This document shows, one piece after another, positions 24,693 to 33,858 of a stretch of DNA of 64,000 bases (position 1 is the first letter of the stretch; each line of letters begins with the position of its first letter). The notes beneath the pieces were generated by a model, which ran no database searches, was not told the origin of the DNA, and saw nothing but the letters and a program-made list of their open reading frames with translations. A program made the translations under genes and the position numbers. The DNA comes from Pseudomonadota bacterium (GTDB taxonomy: Bacteria > Bdellovibrionota_C > UBA2361 > SZUA-149 > DAOLCO01): positions 1 through 64,000 of the forward strand of contig JAIYCX010000039.1 of NCBI GenBank assembly GCA_027487795.1, given 5' to 3'.

Positions 24693-25552
24693 ATATTAAG
24701 CTTTCATCCTTTAGAGTTTTTACCGTTAGAGTATTTATAACTACGGCTTTACTGTTGATTACTTTTGGTTGTAGCAAAAGATATCAAGACCTACCTACAT
24801 TCATAGGAATCCCTTTTGAGGACTCGGAAAACTACTCCGTAGGCAGATTTAAGACGAGCTATATGGCCGATCAGATTCACGCTTATTTTAGAGGTAATAT
24901 AGCAGGGCCGATTGCGGTTACTACTTTTGTGGAAATTGATAATCTTTATCAGTCTTCAACCTTTGGAAGAATATTAGCTGAACAGCTAATTAGTGAGCTA
25001 AGTATGCGAGGTTACAACGTAATTGAGATTCGACTCTCGGATGCGGTGCAAATTATGGAGGAGCAAGGGGAGTTAGGCTTATCCAGACAAGTGGATACTT
25101 TAAGAGGTCAGCAAAGTCTTTCCGGTCTTGTTGTGGGAACATATGCAGCTTCACCTGAGAGAGTTTATGTGAATTCTCGTATTATAGACCCTAAATCTTC
25201 AAATGTTGTTTCTGTCGCTTCTGTCGAAATGAAGAAGACAAGTGAGATTTCTCAATTACTAAGAGGTAACTCAGTACCAACTTCACTGGAAAGAATTCCT
25301 GTCAGGCATTTAAGTTCAGACTCTGGATCTGCTGGATCTAAGCAAACTGCAATACATTATGGTTCTTCTTCGTTTGGGTTAGATACTTTTGGAACTGAAT
25401 TTGGTAAAAAGTTAGCATTCGATGCACCTCTAGTTAGCATGCACGAAAATGAGAAGCTAAAAGCACAAAAAGCCAAGGAAATGGAAATGGCTAAAGAAGA
25501 GTTTACTGCTTCTCAAGCCAAAGAAGCAAAAGGCGGATCTGCTAAAAAGTAG
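24671..25552 (+). CDS. FlgO-like lipoprotein
   Basis: The 293-aa protein has a long n-region, a hydrophobic stretch and lipobox TFGC at about 31-34. The central domain (GPIAVTTFVEIDNLYQSSTF near 75-94, then ILAEQLISELSMRGYNVIEI, GLVVGTYAASPERVYVNSRI) matches the FlgO fold, an outer-membrane lipoprotein needed for flagellar stability in Vibrio. The C-terminal tail is Lys/Glu/Ala-rich and probably disordered or coiled. csrA-fliW, also flagellum-linked, lie 0.5 kb downstream. Confidence 0.78.
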   Translation: MIEKYKAYIKLSSFRVFTVRVFITTALLLITFGCSKRYQDLPTFIGIPFEDSENYSVGRFKTSYMADQIHAYFRGNIAGPIAVTTFVEIDNLYQSSTFGRILAEQLISELSMRGYNVIEIRLSDAVQIMEEQGELGLSRQVDTLRGQQSLSGLVVGTYAASPERVYVNSRIIDPKSSNVVSVASVEMKKTSEISQLLRGNSVPTSLERIPVRHLSSDSGSAGSKQTAIHYGSSSFGLDTFGTEFGKKLAFDAPLVSMHENEKLKAQKAKEMEMAKEEFTASQAKEAKGGSAKK

Positions 25553-25558
25553 ATCTTT

Positions 25559-25984
25559 CTATTCCCATTTTGTAAGCCCTTTAGAACTTTTCTCTCCTTT
25601 CTTAGTTAACTTACATCCACCTGAAACTCTATTCAGGTGGATATCAATTAGTTTCATTACTATCTGAGATTTTAAATTAGTAGGACATTGAACTTCGTAT
25701 AACTTGGTATGATCAGAGTACTTTCTTGATAATGTGATTTTTGAAATTTCTTTTGCTGGGATATTGTATTCAGATCCAGGAGAAAGAGACTGTTTGATAG
25801 AGGTTTGGCCTCTATTAGTTATAATTCCATCAATTTCTACTATATTAAATTCTTTATCTAGAATGTCATTGCGAATCGTTATTTTATAATCTGGATTAGA
25901 TGCTGATTTGCAGGAGATAAGTATATTTATGCTTAAAATCGCTGTTAAGATACTAGTAGATTTATAAAATTTATATTTTTCCAC
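25559..25984 (-). CDS. Predicted small lipoprotein
   Basis: The 141-aa protein has a signal helix ending LISC (Cys at about 25), followed by a polar KSASNPDYKI start of the mature part. The rest is beta-rich and includes two Cys (CPTN and GGCKL) that may pair. The family is unknown. It is convergent with the FlgO-like gene (6-base gap). Confidence 0.6.
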   Translation of the reverse strand: MEKYKFYKSTSILTAILSINILISCKSASNPDYKITIRNDILDKEFNIVEIDGIITNRGQTSIKQSLSPGSEYNIPAKEISKITLSRKYSDHTKLYEVQCPTNLKSQIVMKLIDIHLNRVSGGCKLTKKGEKSSKGLTKWE

Positions 25985-26090
25985 AATTAATTATCTTTAA
26001 CCCCTAAAAACTTATTGTATAAATGTTAACCATTCGATAATACCATACTTTAATTAATCAAAAGTCTTCAAGGAAGAGGATATCTAAAAT

Positions 26091-26480
26091 ATGTTAGTTT
26101 TAACAAGAAAACCAAGTCAAAGTTTGTATATCGGTGACGGTATCAAAATCACAGTTCACGGAATTCGTGGAAATCAAGTTCGTTTAGGAATAGAAGCACC
26201 TGATAATGTAAGAATTTATCGCGAAGAAATTTATACACAGATACTAGAAGAAAATAGGTCTGCCTCTAGTCAGGAGCATAAAATAGAAAAAGGATCTAAT
26301 ATGCCTATTCATAATGCCTCTGGTTTTAATATTTCTGGTGCAGACTTGTCGGGCATTGCTAAAGCATGGGCTGATGGCAGAGATGGAACACTGACAGTTC
26401 TAAAGAAGAATACAAAAAAGCCCAAGCATCCAGTTGAGCAAGATGATGACGATGATGATTCAAATAGCGGTAATTTTTAA
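26091..26480 (+). CDS. csrA: CsrA regulator with acidic C-terminal extension
   Basis: The RNA-binding post-transcriptional regulator normally has 60-75 aa. Residues 1-58 are canonical ([42 protein letters not shown]). An extension to 129 aa follows, with a Gly/Ser-containing middle, a basic [10 protein letters not shown] patch and a D-rich end ([13 protein letters not shown]). CsrA blocks ribosome binding on target mRNAs such as flagellin; FliW, encoded 60 bases downstream, sequesters CsrA. AGGAAGAGGA precedes the start. The extension is unusual and could autoregulate RNA binding or FliW contact. Confidence 0.92.
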   Translation: MLVLTRKPSQSLYIGDGIKITVHGIRGNQVRLGIEAPDNVRIYREEIYTQILEENRSASSQEHKIEKGSNMPIHNASGFNISGADLSGIAKAWADGRDGTLTVLKKNTKKPKHPVEQDDDDDDSNSGNF

Positions 26481-26540
26481 TTTTAGAGAAAGAAAAAATA
26501 TAAATATTTAGTTAGGGATTCCAAAGGTTAGGATTATAAT

Positions 26541-26987
26541 ATGAGTAAGATGATTAGCATTAAAACATCCAGATTTGGTGACTTGGAGATAAAAGAAGAA
26601 TCTGTTGTCGAAATAATTGGTGGAATACTAGGATTCCCAGACAATAATAAATATGTGCTTTTGGAATATAACCCTCCATTCTCTTGGCTACAGTCGATAG
26701 AGAATCCAAATTTAGCATTTGTTGTTGTTAATGCAGCAGAGTTTGGTGATGACTATCAAGTGCCATTACCATATAAGGATAAAGAGCTTGGCTTAAATGA
26801 AAATGATGAAGTAGCAATTATAAATTTAGTTACCATCCGTCCAGAACCTACTCTTACTACTGTAAATTTAAAGGCGCCTGTTGTAGTTTCTTTAACTAAT
26901 ATGAAAGGCCGTCAAATTATTTTAGATGATGAGAGGTATCCAGTAAGATTGCCCCTTTGGGCAGAAGAGCCAGCGACAAAAGGCTAG
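26541..26987 (+). CDS. fliW: Flagellar assembly factor FliW
   Basis: The 148-aa FliW binds CsrA allosterically and relieves repression of flagellin translation when not bound to flagellin. The N-terminal ISIKTSRFGDLEIKEESVVEI, then GGILGFPDNNKYVLLEY, PFSWLQSIENPNLAFVVV and the C-terminal NLKAPVVVSLTNMKGRQIIL are all family signatures. It sits directly after csrA, as in many flagellated bacteria, supporting a working CsrA-FliW switch. Confidence 0.93.
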   Translation: MSKMISIKTSRFGDLEIKEESVVEIIGGILGFPDNNKYVLLEYNPPFSWLQSIENPNLAFVVVNAAEFGDDYQVPLPYKDKELGLNENDEVAIINLVTIRPEPTLTTVNLKAPVVVSLTNMKGRQIILDDERYPVRLPLWAEEPATKG

Positions 26988-27002
26988 AAAGAAAAGGCAC
27001 TC

Positions 27003-27893
27003 TTACATAAAAACAGATCCTATTTCAGCGAACATCTCGTTAATTTTTTGTTTTAGTGGATCTATATCTTCTGTTTTTATTCCAAGTAGCAGAGATAGTT
27101 TTTCTACTTCACCACTGAGATCTTGATAGCCTTCTATATGACCATAACCTAACACATGTGATATCGCATCCGCTAAAGCTACTAAAACTGTTTTTTCTTG
27201 AAGTTGGTTTTCAATTTTTTCCGGAGTATCGTTATGATGATGAAGAATTACTTGGCAAGTATCTGCTGAGAAATTCCACTTTTTAGCCACCAGTGCACCA
27301 ATTAGAGGATGAGCGAAACCAAAAGTTTCTTGTTCTATTTGGTCGAATCTTTTCCCATTTTTTGTTAGCTTAATCACTTCTTCATATTCTTTAGGAATTT
27401 GTCTCATTAAGACAAGTTTCCCTAAATCATGAAGGAGACCAAAAAGAAAAACTTCTTCAACGTATGGTTTTTTTAAATGACTAGCTAAAATTCTACAAGC
27501 TACTGAAACGCAGGTAGAGTTTTCCCAAATCATTTTTTCGATAGGTCCAAACTTTCTATTTAATTGTCTCAGAGTAGCAGCTACAATTATACCTTTTAGA
27601 GTTTTAAAGCCGATAGTCATTATCGCTTGATTGATAGTGCTGATCTCTCTTTGTCTTGAGAACATAGCTGAGTTTGCTATTTTTAAAACTCTAGCTGCTA
27701 ATGCTGCGTCTTGTCCCAGTAGTGCGGTAAGTTTACCTGCTGTTGTATCAGGATCTTCAATCATTCCTAATGCTTGTGAGGCAACATGGGGTAGGGGAGG
27801 TAGGTCGCTCACCCACGCAACTATTTCCTTCCAGTCTTTATCTGGAGAAACATGATTTTTATACTCTTCTGGTACTGAATTTTCAGTGGTCAT
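27003..27893 (-). CDS. HDOD-domain signalling protein
   Basis: The 296-aa protein has an HDOD domain covering about 28-230: LPPLPHVASQALGMIEDPDT at the start, AALAARVLKIANSAMFSRQREISTI, ILLHDLGKL-like LFGLLHDLGKLVLMRQ (about 150-165) and HPLIGALVAKKWNF. HDOD proteins lack phosphodiesterase activity and act in signalling and motility. There is no added REC or GGDEF domain. It is convergent with fliW, so a motility or stress role is plausible. Confidence 0.88.
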   Translation of the reverse strand: MTTENSVPEEYKNHVSPDKDWKEIVAWVSDLPPLPHVASQALGMIEDPDTTAGKLTALLGQDAALAARVLKIANSAMFSRQREISTINQAIMTIGFKTLKGIIVAATLRQLNRKFGPIEKMIWENSTCVSVACRILASHLKKPYVEEVFLFGLLHDLGKLVLMRQIPKEYEEVIKLTKNGKRFDQIEQETFGFAHPLIGALVAKKWNFSADTCQVILHHHNDTPEKIENQLQEKTVLVALADAISHVLGYGHIEGYQDLSGEVEKLSLLLGIKTEDIDPLKQKINEMFAEIGSVFM

Positions 27894-28159
27894 AAATTAA
27901 TGTTTTATTATAACTAACCAATAGTTAAACGGATGGTAAAGCTTAAAACTTAAATACAATTTTATATAAAGTTTTAAGTAATAAAACCTTAAGAAATACT
28001 TCGTAAACTTACTGAGTTATTATTTATCGCATATAATGCTTAAGCACTAGAGCAAAATGGCCGATCAATTACTAACGAGGTTATCAACTTAACTGTTCGA
28101 GTATTAATTAGCCTCTTTATTAAAGAATTTTCTATTAATAAATTACTGCTTCGGAGATT

Positions 28160-28477
28160 ATGGATAGGTTAGAATTTAAAACAGTTATTGAGGATTCAAA
28201 GGCAATAATTCTAGTCTCGGCAGATATGGATAGCGAGCACTCTGGAGAGGCATTAAATTCTGCTTTCAATGGCCTATTTGATAGAGGACATAAAACTATC
28301 GTTCTAGACTTATCAGGAGTGGAAATAATAAACTCCTATGGAATTGGCAAAATCTTAATCTGTCAAAAAAAAATAGGGGCAGAAGATGGAGTTTTAATGG
28401 TTAAGCCTTTAAAGGGTTTTGTTAGAGAAGCTTTCGAACTTTTAAAATTAGACACTATTTTCCCGGTAGATGAATAG
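28160..28477 (+). CDS. STAS-domain protein (anti-sigma antagonist-like)
   Basis: The 105-aa protein has the STAS fold. HKTIVLDLSGVEIINSYGIGKIL (about 54-76) carries the conserved Ser-x-Gly-ending loop expected for phospho-regulated antagonists (S at about 70), followed by LICQKKIGAEDG. It normally pairs with an anti-sigma kinase, which is not in this window. ATG at 28160 follows GGAG at 28153. Confidence 0.8.
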   Translation: MDRLEFKTVIEDSKAIILVSADMDSEHSGEALNSAFNGLFDRGHKTIVLDLSGVEIINSYGIGKILICQKKIGAEDGVLMVKPLKGFVREAFELLKLDTIFPVDE

Positions 28478-28519
28478 TTTCAATACGTTATAATAGATTT
28501 GATTAATTAGGTTTTTTTC

Positions 28520-28861
28520 ATGGCGCTGAAATTTAGATTAAAAGGCCTTGCTGAAACATTCGTAGACGAAGTTACTTGCCCTTGTTGCGGCACTGGTGTT
28601 TCAAATAACAAGGATAATCAATTAAAAACAGAATATACCAAGGTTACGCTATCTGGTATTGTCGTCGTTGTGAGATGTGGCTCCTGCGAGCATGTATTTA
28701 TTCCTTCAGGCCAGAAATTTGGTGTTATCAATTATTCTAAGCTCTCAGACGCGGTTGCTAAGGATAGCGAAAATACAGGCCAGCCTATTTTCAAGGATAT
28801 TAGCTCCGTTTTACAAGAAGTTGAAAGATTAAACGCAGCAAAAGATTCTAAATTTCATTAA
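28520..28861 (+). CDS. Small zinc-ribbon protein
   Basis: The 113-aa protein has CPCCG at about 20-24 and CGSC at about 53-56, forming a two-knuckle zinc ribbon, and a helical C-terminus ([16 protein letters not shown]). The family is unknown. It lies between the STAS gene (42-base gap) and rplM. Confidence 0.6.
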   Translation: MALKFRLKGLAETFVDEVTCPCCGTGVSNNKDNQLKTEYTKVTLSGIVVVVRCGSCEHVFIPSGQKFGVINYSKLSDAVAKDSENTGQPIFKDISSVLQEVERLNAAKDSKFH

Positions 28862-28968
28862 AAATTCTCCAGACCATTGACTTTATCACCTTCTGTGATA
28901 TTTCTGATGCGAGATTTAATTCCCTAGTCTTTTTATATTTTTTAGTTTATACGTATAATTTTTTTCAT

Positions 28969-29427
28969 ATGTCAGCGGATATTTTAAATACAGTTTTTTT
29001 AACAAAAGAACAGGCAGAAGCAGGCCGTAAATGGTTACTTATTGATGCAGAGAATCAAGTTGTTGGTAGACTTGCTTCAAAGATTGCTCATATTTTGAGA
29101 GGTAAGCATAAGCCAGCATACACTCCACACAACGATTGTGGTGATTATGTAGTAGTAATCAATGCTGAAAAAGCTAGATTTACTGGTAATAAAGAAAGCG
29201 ATAAATTATTTATTTATCACACAGGATTTGTTAGCGGTCTTAAGACTTCTACACCTGCTCAAGTTAGAGCAACACATCCAGAAAGAATAATTGAACATGC
29301 TGTAAAAGGTATGTTACCAAAGTCTACATTAGGTAGAAATATGTCAGATAAATTAAAAGTTTATGCTGGAGGAGAGCATCCACACGCTGCTCAACAACCA
29401 GTCCTTTTAGATACAAGAAAAAAATAG
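28969..29427 (+). CDS. rplM: 50S ribosomal protein L13
   Basis: The 152-aa L13 is an early-assembly 23S rRNA binding protein. [50 protein letters not shown] and [15 protein letters not shown] are all present. It starts at ATG 28969 and is followed 34 bases later by rpsI, the usual rplM-rpsI operon. Confidence 0.97.
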   Translation: MSADILNTVFLTKEQAEAGRKWLLIDAENQVVGRLASKIAHILRGKHKPAYTPHNDCGDYVVVINAEKARFTGNKESDKLFIYHTGFVSGLKTSTPAQVRATHPERIIEHAVKGMLPKSTLGRNMSDKLKVYAGGEHPHAAQQPVLLDTRKK

Positions 29428-29461
29428 TTTCAAAAATTTTAATCGGTAATTAATAGAGTAT

Positions 29462-29881
29462 ATGGCGCAAGTTAAAAGATTTTACGCAACAGGAAGAAGA
29501 AAAGCTTCAAGTGCAAGAGTATATTTATATCCACTAGGTGATGAAGCTGCTGGAATGGTAGTTAATGGTAAGTCTTTAGAAGAATATTTTGGTTCTCCTA
29601 AGGGCGGAATATCTACATATGCGATGAAGGCAACTAGACCACTTTCAATCACAGAAAGATCTGATAAATACAGAGTAGTTATTAATGTCGATGGTGGTGG
29701 AGTTTCAGGACAAGCTCAAGCTATCGGACATGGTATTGCAAGAGCACTTCAAACTGCTGAGCCTGAACTTAGAACTTCTCTAAAACAAGATGGTCTTTTA
29801 ACAAGAGATCCTAGAGTTGTTGAAAGAAAGAAGCCAGGTAGACATAAGGCTCGTAAACGACCTCAGTTCTCCAAAAGATAG
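29462..29881 (+). CDS. rpsI: 30S ribosomal protein S9
   Basis: The 139-aa S9 has RFYATGRRKASSARVYLYP at the N-terminus, VDGGGVSGQAQAIGHGIARAL in the middle and the conserved C-terminal tail RDPRVVERKKPGRHKARKRPQFSKR, whose last residues contact P-site tRNA. It forms the usual operon with rplM. A hairpin follows at 29920. Confidence 0.97.
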   Translation: MAQVKRFYATGRRKASSARVYLYPLGDEAAGMVVNGKSLEEYFGSPKGGISTYAMKATRPLSITERSDKYRVVINVDGGGVSGQAQAIGHGIARALQTAEPELRTSLKQDGLLTRDPRVVERKKPGRHKARKRPQFSKR

Positions 29882-29919
29882 TAACCTGTTATCTCTAAGG
29901 GATAATTTTCTACTATATT

Positions 29920-29943
29920 CCAGCAAGTATTAAAACTTGCTGG
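29920..29943 (+). terminator. Hairpin after rpsI
   Basis: CCAGCAAGT and ACTTGCTGG form a perfect 9-bp stem with a 6-base loop just after the S9 stop and just before the minus-strand gene end at 29948. It probably ends transcription for both convergent genes, although the following T-run is weak. Confidence 0.6.
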
Positions 29944-29947
29944 ACAA

Positions 29948-30526
29948 TTATTTCTTACCGCACCAAAGCTCTAAATTATATTTGTTATCATCCTTATCTC
30001 TAGGTAAGCCACAGAGCGCTGATACACTCGCTTCAAACTTCTTTGCTACTAAATCTTCCTTAATATTATAAGTATAGACTGGGCTGCAGGATTTATCACA
30101 GATATCATATAATTTTTCTCCATCTGTACCAGAGCCTTTTGAAAGCTCTCCGACCCAGGATTGTAGGTCTTCCAGAGATTTGAATATTCTTGGACCAAAT
30201 GTAATTGGTTTTTTCTTGGATTCTTCTAGCTTTTTTTCGCAGTAGCTCTGATCACTAGAATCTTTAAGTAATGCCTTTGGGGTTGTTGTAAGGCTAAAAT
30301 AAGCTCCAGGAGCAGAGCTTACCCCAAGGCTAATCAAATTAGAACTTTCCTTACGAAGTGAGCCAGGGGAGTTTCTAACGTTCTCCCAAGTCCCAGCAGA
30401 GGCAACCTCTGTTTTGATTATGCTAATTTCATTACCACAGTTTTTATTTTCTGCTTCGCAATTAAGTAATGTAATTTGAGTGAATGCAGTAAAGGACAAT
30501 ACTTTGAGTAATATCTTTTTATTCAA
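29948..30526 (-). CDS. Secreted hypothetical protein, possible lipoprotein
   Basis: The 192-aa protein has a cleavable signal helix (LLKVLSFTAFTQITLLNC). The Cys at about 23 makes it a candidate lipoprotein, although LLNC is an imperfect lipobox. The mature part has several Cys (CEKKL, CDKSCSP, CGLP, CGKK), suggesting disulfides. The family is not recognised. It is downstream of dedA on the same strand, so both may be one transcript. Confidence 0.6.
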   Translation of the reverse strand: MNKKILLKVLSFTAFTQITLLNCEAENKNCGNEISIIKTEVASAGTWENVRNSPGSLRKESSNLISLGVSSAPGAYFSLTTTPKALLKDSSDQSYCEKKLEESKKKPITFGPRIFKSLEDLQSWVGELSKGSGTDGEKLYDICDKSCSPVYTYNIKEDLVAKKFEASVSALCGLPRDKDDNKYNLELWCGKK

Positions 30527-30554
30527 GATCCTAGGCTCCGATTTATATTATAAT

Positions 30555-31226
30555 TTATATTATAAATGAAGAATTTTTTATCTGCTTTTTAGATTCTTTT
30601 CTAACAGCTAGGAACTCAAAAGCGGCTGGTAGTATTGAAACAATAATTATACCTAATACAACTAGTCCAAAATTATTTTTTACAATTGGAAGACCTCCGA
30701 AGTAAAATCCAGCTAGAGTAAGAGAGCAAACCCAAAGAACAGCACCAATAACATTGTATATAACAAATCTAGAATAACTCATCACCCCAATACCCGCTAA
30801 AAATGGTGCAAATGTTCTTACGATAGGAACAAATCTAGCTATGATAATAGTTTTCCCACCGTACTTAGCATAGAATTTTTCTGTTTTCTCGATATAAGAT
30901 TTTTTAAAATACCAGGTATCAGGTCTGTTAAGAACCTTCGCACCAAGCATTTTTCCTATTTGGTAATTAACAGCATCGCCTAAGATTGCAGCAACAAGAA
31001 GAATCGCAATTAGTACAATTATGTTTAATTCACTGCCAGCAGTTAAAGCTCCGGCTGCGAATAATAATGAGTCTCCTGGCAGAAATGGTGTTACGACCAG
31101 CCCAGTTTCACAAAAGACAATTAGGGCGAGTATTAGATATGTTGTAATACCGTATTGATTTATAATCTCTCCAAGATGCTTGTCTAAGTGAAGAAAAATG
31201 TCTAAAAAGTCTAATAGTTGTTGCAT
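30555..31226 (-). CDS. DedA-family membrane protein
   Basis: The 223-aa polytopic protein has the DedA/VTT domain: FCETGLVVTPFLPGDSLLFAAG near 39-60, the reentrant motif GDAVNYQIGKMLG, and the FYAKYGGKTIIIARFVPIVRTFAPFLAG block (about 117-144). DedA proteins support lipid scrambling or undecaprenyl-phosphate recycling and membrane homeostasis. It is divergent from uppP, which acts on undecaprenyl diphosphate, so a shared lipid-carrier role is plausible. Confidence 0.9.
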   Translation of the reverse strand: MQQLLDFLDIFLHLDKHLGEIINQYGITTYLILALIVFCETGLVVTPFLPGDSLLFAAGALTAGSELNIIVLIAILLVAAILGDAVNYQIGKMLGAKVLNRPDTWYFKKSYIEKTEKFYAKYGGKTIIIARFVPIVRTFAPFLAGIGVMSYSRFVIYNVIGAVLWVCSLTLAGFYFGGLPIVKNNFGLVVLGIIIVSILPAAFEFLAVRKESKKQIKNSSFII

Positions 31227-31310
31227 ATATAATGTGTTGTTTATTTAATAAGATAAATACTAAATAGTTTTTTAGTTACAGAATACGTTTTAGATTGAAG
31301 GTGGTCAATT

Positions 31311-32087
31311 GTGGATATTTTTCAGGCATTAATACTTGGAATTATTGAGGGGGTTACTGAATTTTTACCTATTTCCAGTACCGGTCATATGATTCTTTAT
31401 TCTAGTTTGCTGGGACAGCATTCTGAGGTTGAGAAGTTATTTGAAGTTTTTATTCAATTAGGCGCTATTCTTTCAGTAGTATTTTTATATCCAACTAAGT
31501 TCTTTAAGTTTAAGGGCCCAACTTACGGGTTTAAAGAAATATTTATCTGTTGTTTACCAGTCTTAGTACTGGGATTTTTATTTCATAAGAAAATTAAAGA
31601 AGTTTTATTTGCTCCATTACCAGTGGCAATTGCTCTAATACTCGGTGGGGCGCTATTGATCTGGGTTGAACTCAGGGGAAAGGCCGAAAAGAGCGATGAT
31701 TTAAAAGAAGTTAATTCTATCGGAATTAAGGAATGTATTGGAATTGGCTTATTCCAGTGTTTGTCACTTTTCCCTGGCTTCTCGAGATCTGGTAGTTGTA
31801 TAATAGGGGGCCGTTTAATGAGAGTGAATAGGGTTCTAGCTGCCGAGTTTTCGTTTATTGTAGCAGTACCTTTGATGGGAGTAGCGGTTAGCTATGATAT
31901 GTATAAATCAAGTTCAGGGCTAGATATGAGTTTGTTCACGCCTTTTGCTATTGGGTTTTTTACAGCAATGATAACAGCATTATTTTCAATAAAAGCATTT
32001 ATTGGATATTTATCGAATAATTCTTTAATTGCATTTGGCGTATATAGGATTATTCTTGGTGCCACAGTTATTTTATATTTAAGTTAG
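31311..32087 (+). CDS. uppP: Undecaprenyl-diphosphatase UppP (BacA)
   Basis: The 258-aa inner-membrane enzyme dephosphorylates undecaprenyl diphosphate for peptidoglycan and glycan synthesis. GIIEGVTEFLPISSTGHMIL (about 9-28, catalytic Glu/Ser/His) and FPGFSRSGSCIIGGRL (about 155-170, Arg) are diagnostic. It starts with GTG at 31311; GAAGGTGG precedes it. The AI-2E gene follows after 17 bases. Confidence 0.95.
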   Translation: MDIFQALILGIIEGVTEFLPISSTGHMILYSSLLGQHSEVEKLFEVFIQLGAILSVVFLYPTKFFKFKGPTYGFKEIFICCLPVLVLGFLFHKKIKEVLFAPLPVAIALILGGALLIWVELRGKAEKSDDLKEVNSIGIKECIGIGLFQCLSLFPGFSRSGSCIIGGRLMRVNRVLAAEFSFIVAVPLMGVAVSYDMYKSSSGLDMSLFTPFAIGFFTAMITALFSIKAFIGYLSNNSLIAFGVYRIILGATVILYLS

Positions 32088-32104
32088 ATTAAAAAGATAC
32101 ACTT

Positions 32105-33265
32105 ATGATTAGTCATCTACCAAAAGAGTTTAATGATCTTCCAAAGTATTGGAGAACTATTCTTGGATTTTTTGTAAAAGCCTTTGTTTGGTTTTTATTT
32201 TTTCTTACACTTTATCTTTTAAGATCATTTTCAGTATTAGTATTTTTAACCTTTGTATTCTCGTATATTCAGGCCCATGGTGTGCATATACTTGAGCCAA
32301 AATTAAAAAAGAGATGGCTTGCGGTACTCGCAGTTGGTCTATTATTTTTAAGTATAATAGCAGGAATCGGATCTTATTTAGTTCCCCAAGTTATTTCACA
32401 GGCACAACTTTTTGCAGATAACTTTAAAAGTTATGTATCAAAGCTAGATTCTGAAATTTTATTACTGACAGAAAGTGTTCCAGTTTTAAAAGGGATGATC
32501 TCACAGGAAGACAACCTTAGCGTAAGCAATAATGAGAAGGGGATTTCTGGATGGCAACCCGAACATTCGCCAAGCTTAAAACTTTTACCGCAGATTTTTG
32601 GTTTTGGTGGGGAGCATGAAGGAACTTTGGATATAAAACAAATAACGACAGTTTTGAAAAATATAGGAACCCCAATATTAGCAGCTTCGTCTTCATTTTT
32701 CTTAGCACTATTGTTTTCATTATTAATAGTATTGGACTTACCAAGGCTTTCTCAAAGTGTAGGCTCTCTGAAACATTCTAAGGTAAGATTTATATACGAT
32801 GAAGTTTCAGAGAGTATTGTTGGATTTGCAAAAACCTTAGGCGCCGCTTTGGAGGCCCAGTTATTTATTGCAATATTAAATACAATACTAACCGCATTTG
32901 CTATTTATGTTTTTGGTTTGGACAAGAAGTTAGCATTTCTATCTTTGATTGTATTTTTGGGTAGTTTTATTCCAGTAGCTGGAGTATTTTTAAGTTCCAT
33001 TCCTATGGGATTACTAGTTTTGGAAGATGATGGTTTTAAAGGAGTGTTGTTATTAGGATTAGTCATCTGGGGCATACATTTGATCGAAGCCTATGTTCTT
33101 AATCCAAAAATATTCGGATCTAGACTTCATATTAATCCAGTACTTGTCTTAATGATATTAACCCTAGGTGGAAAGTTATTTGGCGTATGGGGACTACTAC
33201 TAGGTGTGCCGGTTTGTACTTATATCTTTACTGAAGCTATTAGATATAAAACTAAAAAATCTTAG
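32105..33265 (+). CDS. AI-2E family transporter (PerM/TqsA-like)
   Basis: The 386-aa polytopic protein has about eight hydrophobic segments, beginning FVKAFVWFLFFLTLYLLRSF. The C-terminal PVAGVFLSSIPMGLLVL, LVIWGIHLIEAYVLNPKIFG and INPVLVLMILTLGG blocks are typical of this family, which includes ion exporters and putative quorum-signal exporters. The substrate is unknown. A soluble loop near 110-190 is longer than in E. coli PerM. Confidence 0.85.
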   Translation: MISHLPKEFNDLPKYWRTILGFFVKAFVWFLFFLTLYLLRSFSVLVFLTFVFSYIQAHGVHILEPKLKKRWLAVLAVGLLFLSIIAGIGSYLVPQVISQAQLFADNFKSYVSKLDSEILLLTESVPVLKGMISQEDNLSVSNNEKGISGWQPEHSPSLKLLPQIFGFGGEHEGTLDIKQITTVLKNIGTPILAASSSFFLALLFSLLIVLDLPRLSQSVGSLKHSKVRFIYDEVSESIVGFAKTLGAALEAQLFIAILNTILTAFAIYVFGLDKKLAFLSLIVFLGSFIPVAGVFLSSIPMGLLVLEDDGFKGVLLLGLVIWGIHLIEAYVLNPKIFGSRLHINPVLVLMILTLGGKLFGVWGLLLGVPVCTYIFTEAIRYKTKKS

Positions 33266-33334
33266 TTACAGTTTATTTCAAAGTCTTCTTAATCATATCG
33301 GCATCAATAAGATATTGATGTCTTGCGTAAGTAC

Positions 33335-33598
33335 TCAACTTGAAATTCGTTGAAAATTGATAATAGATCTTTGAAGTCTGAGTTCATCCTCACTTTCCCC
33401 TTTTCCTAAATGATAATGTGCTACTAAATTCCAAGCGGCACTAAATCTTTCATTTGTTGTTTGATTTTGCCAAAAATCAATATCAAACTGCCGATCGAGA
33501 TTCTCGATTTTACCAAATCTTATATCCCAACCATCTTTAGTAGTTTCTTGGTGAAATAACTCACCTTTATTTATTTTTTCTTTTATATCTGAAGTCAT
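33335..33598 (-). CDS. Small antitoxin-like partner protein
   Basis: The 87-aa protein contains FDIDFWQNQTTNERFSAAW (about 38-56) and LRLQRSIINFQR (about 74-85). This pattern is common in short proteins that often precede nucleotidyltransferase-fold genes in cyanobacteria and others, and they are thought to be antitoxin-like. No nucleotidyltransferase follows here, so it appears to be an orphan. It lies between the AI-2E gene and the MITE copy. Confidence 0.6.
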   Translation of the reverse strand: MTSDIKEKINKGELFHQETTKDGWDIRFGKIENLDRQFDIDFWQNQTTNERFSAAWNLVAHYHLGKGESEDELRLQRSIINFQRISS

Positions 33599-33706
33599 GA
33601 TCTATTATAGCATATTAGAATGAGACGTCCCACTATATAAATATGAATTTTCAATATGCTATTTCTTAACTAGGATTACCCTAAGAGGAACCAATTCACT
33701 CGATAT

Positions 33707-33857
33707 GTAAGCGTTCAGAATTGTTCCGCAATTAAGGCTTTCTAAGTGGCTAAAAAGCGGACCATGCAAATTACATGGCATATGGTACATGAGCATTTTT
33801 AGACGTTTAGAAAACGCCCCTTAAAAATACAAAGTGCGGAAAATTATGAACGCTTAC
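33707..33857 (+). mobile_element. MITE-like 151-bp element with GTAAGCG ends
   Basis: Terminal inverted repeats GTAAGCGTTCAGAATTGTTC.. and ..AAATTATGAACGCTTAC match over about 23 bp. The rest is also an imperfect palindrome (TTTCTAAGTGGCTAAAAA against TTTTCTAAACGTCTAAAAA). The GTAA-initiated ends recall IS66-family termini. There are no coding ORFs and no clear 8-bp target duplication (flanks CTCGATAT and CTTAGAAA). The element ends one base before the stop codon of the 33859-34254 gene. A second copy is at 1-115. Confidence 0.78.
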
Positions 33858-33858
33858 C

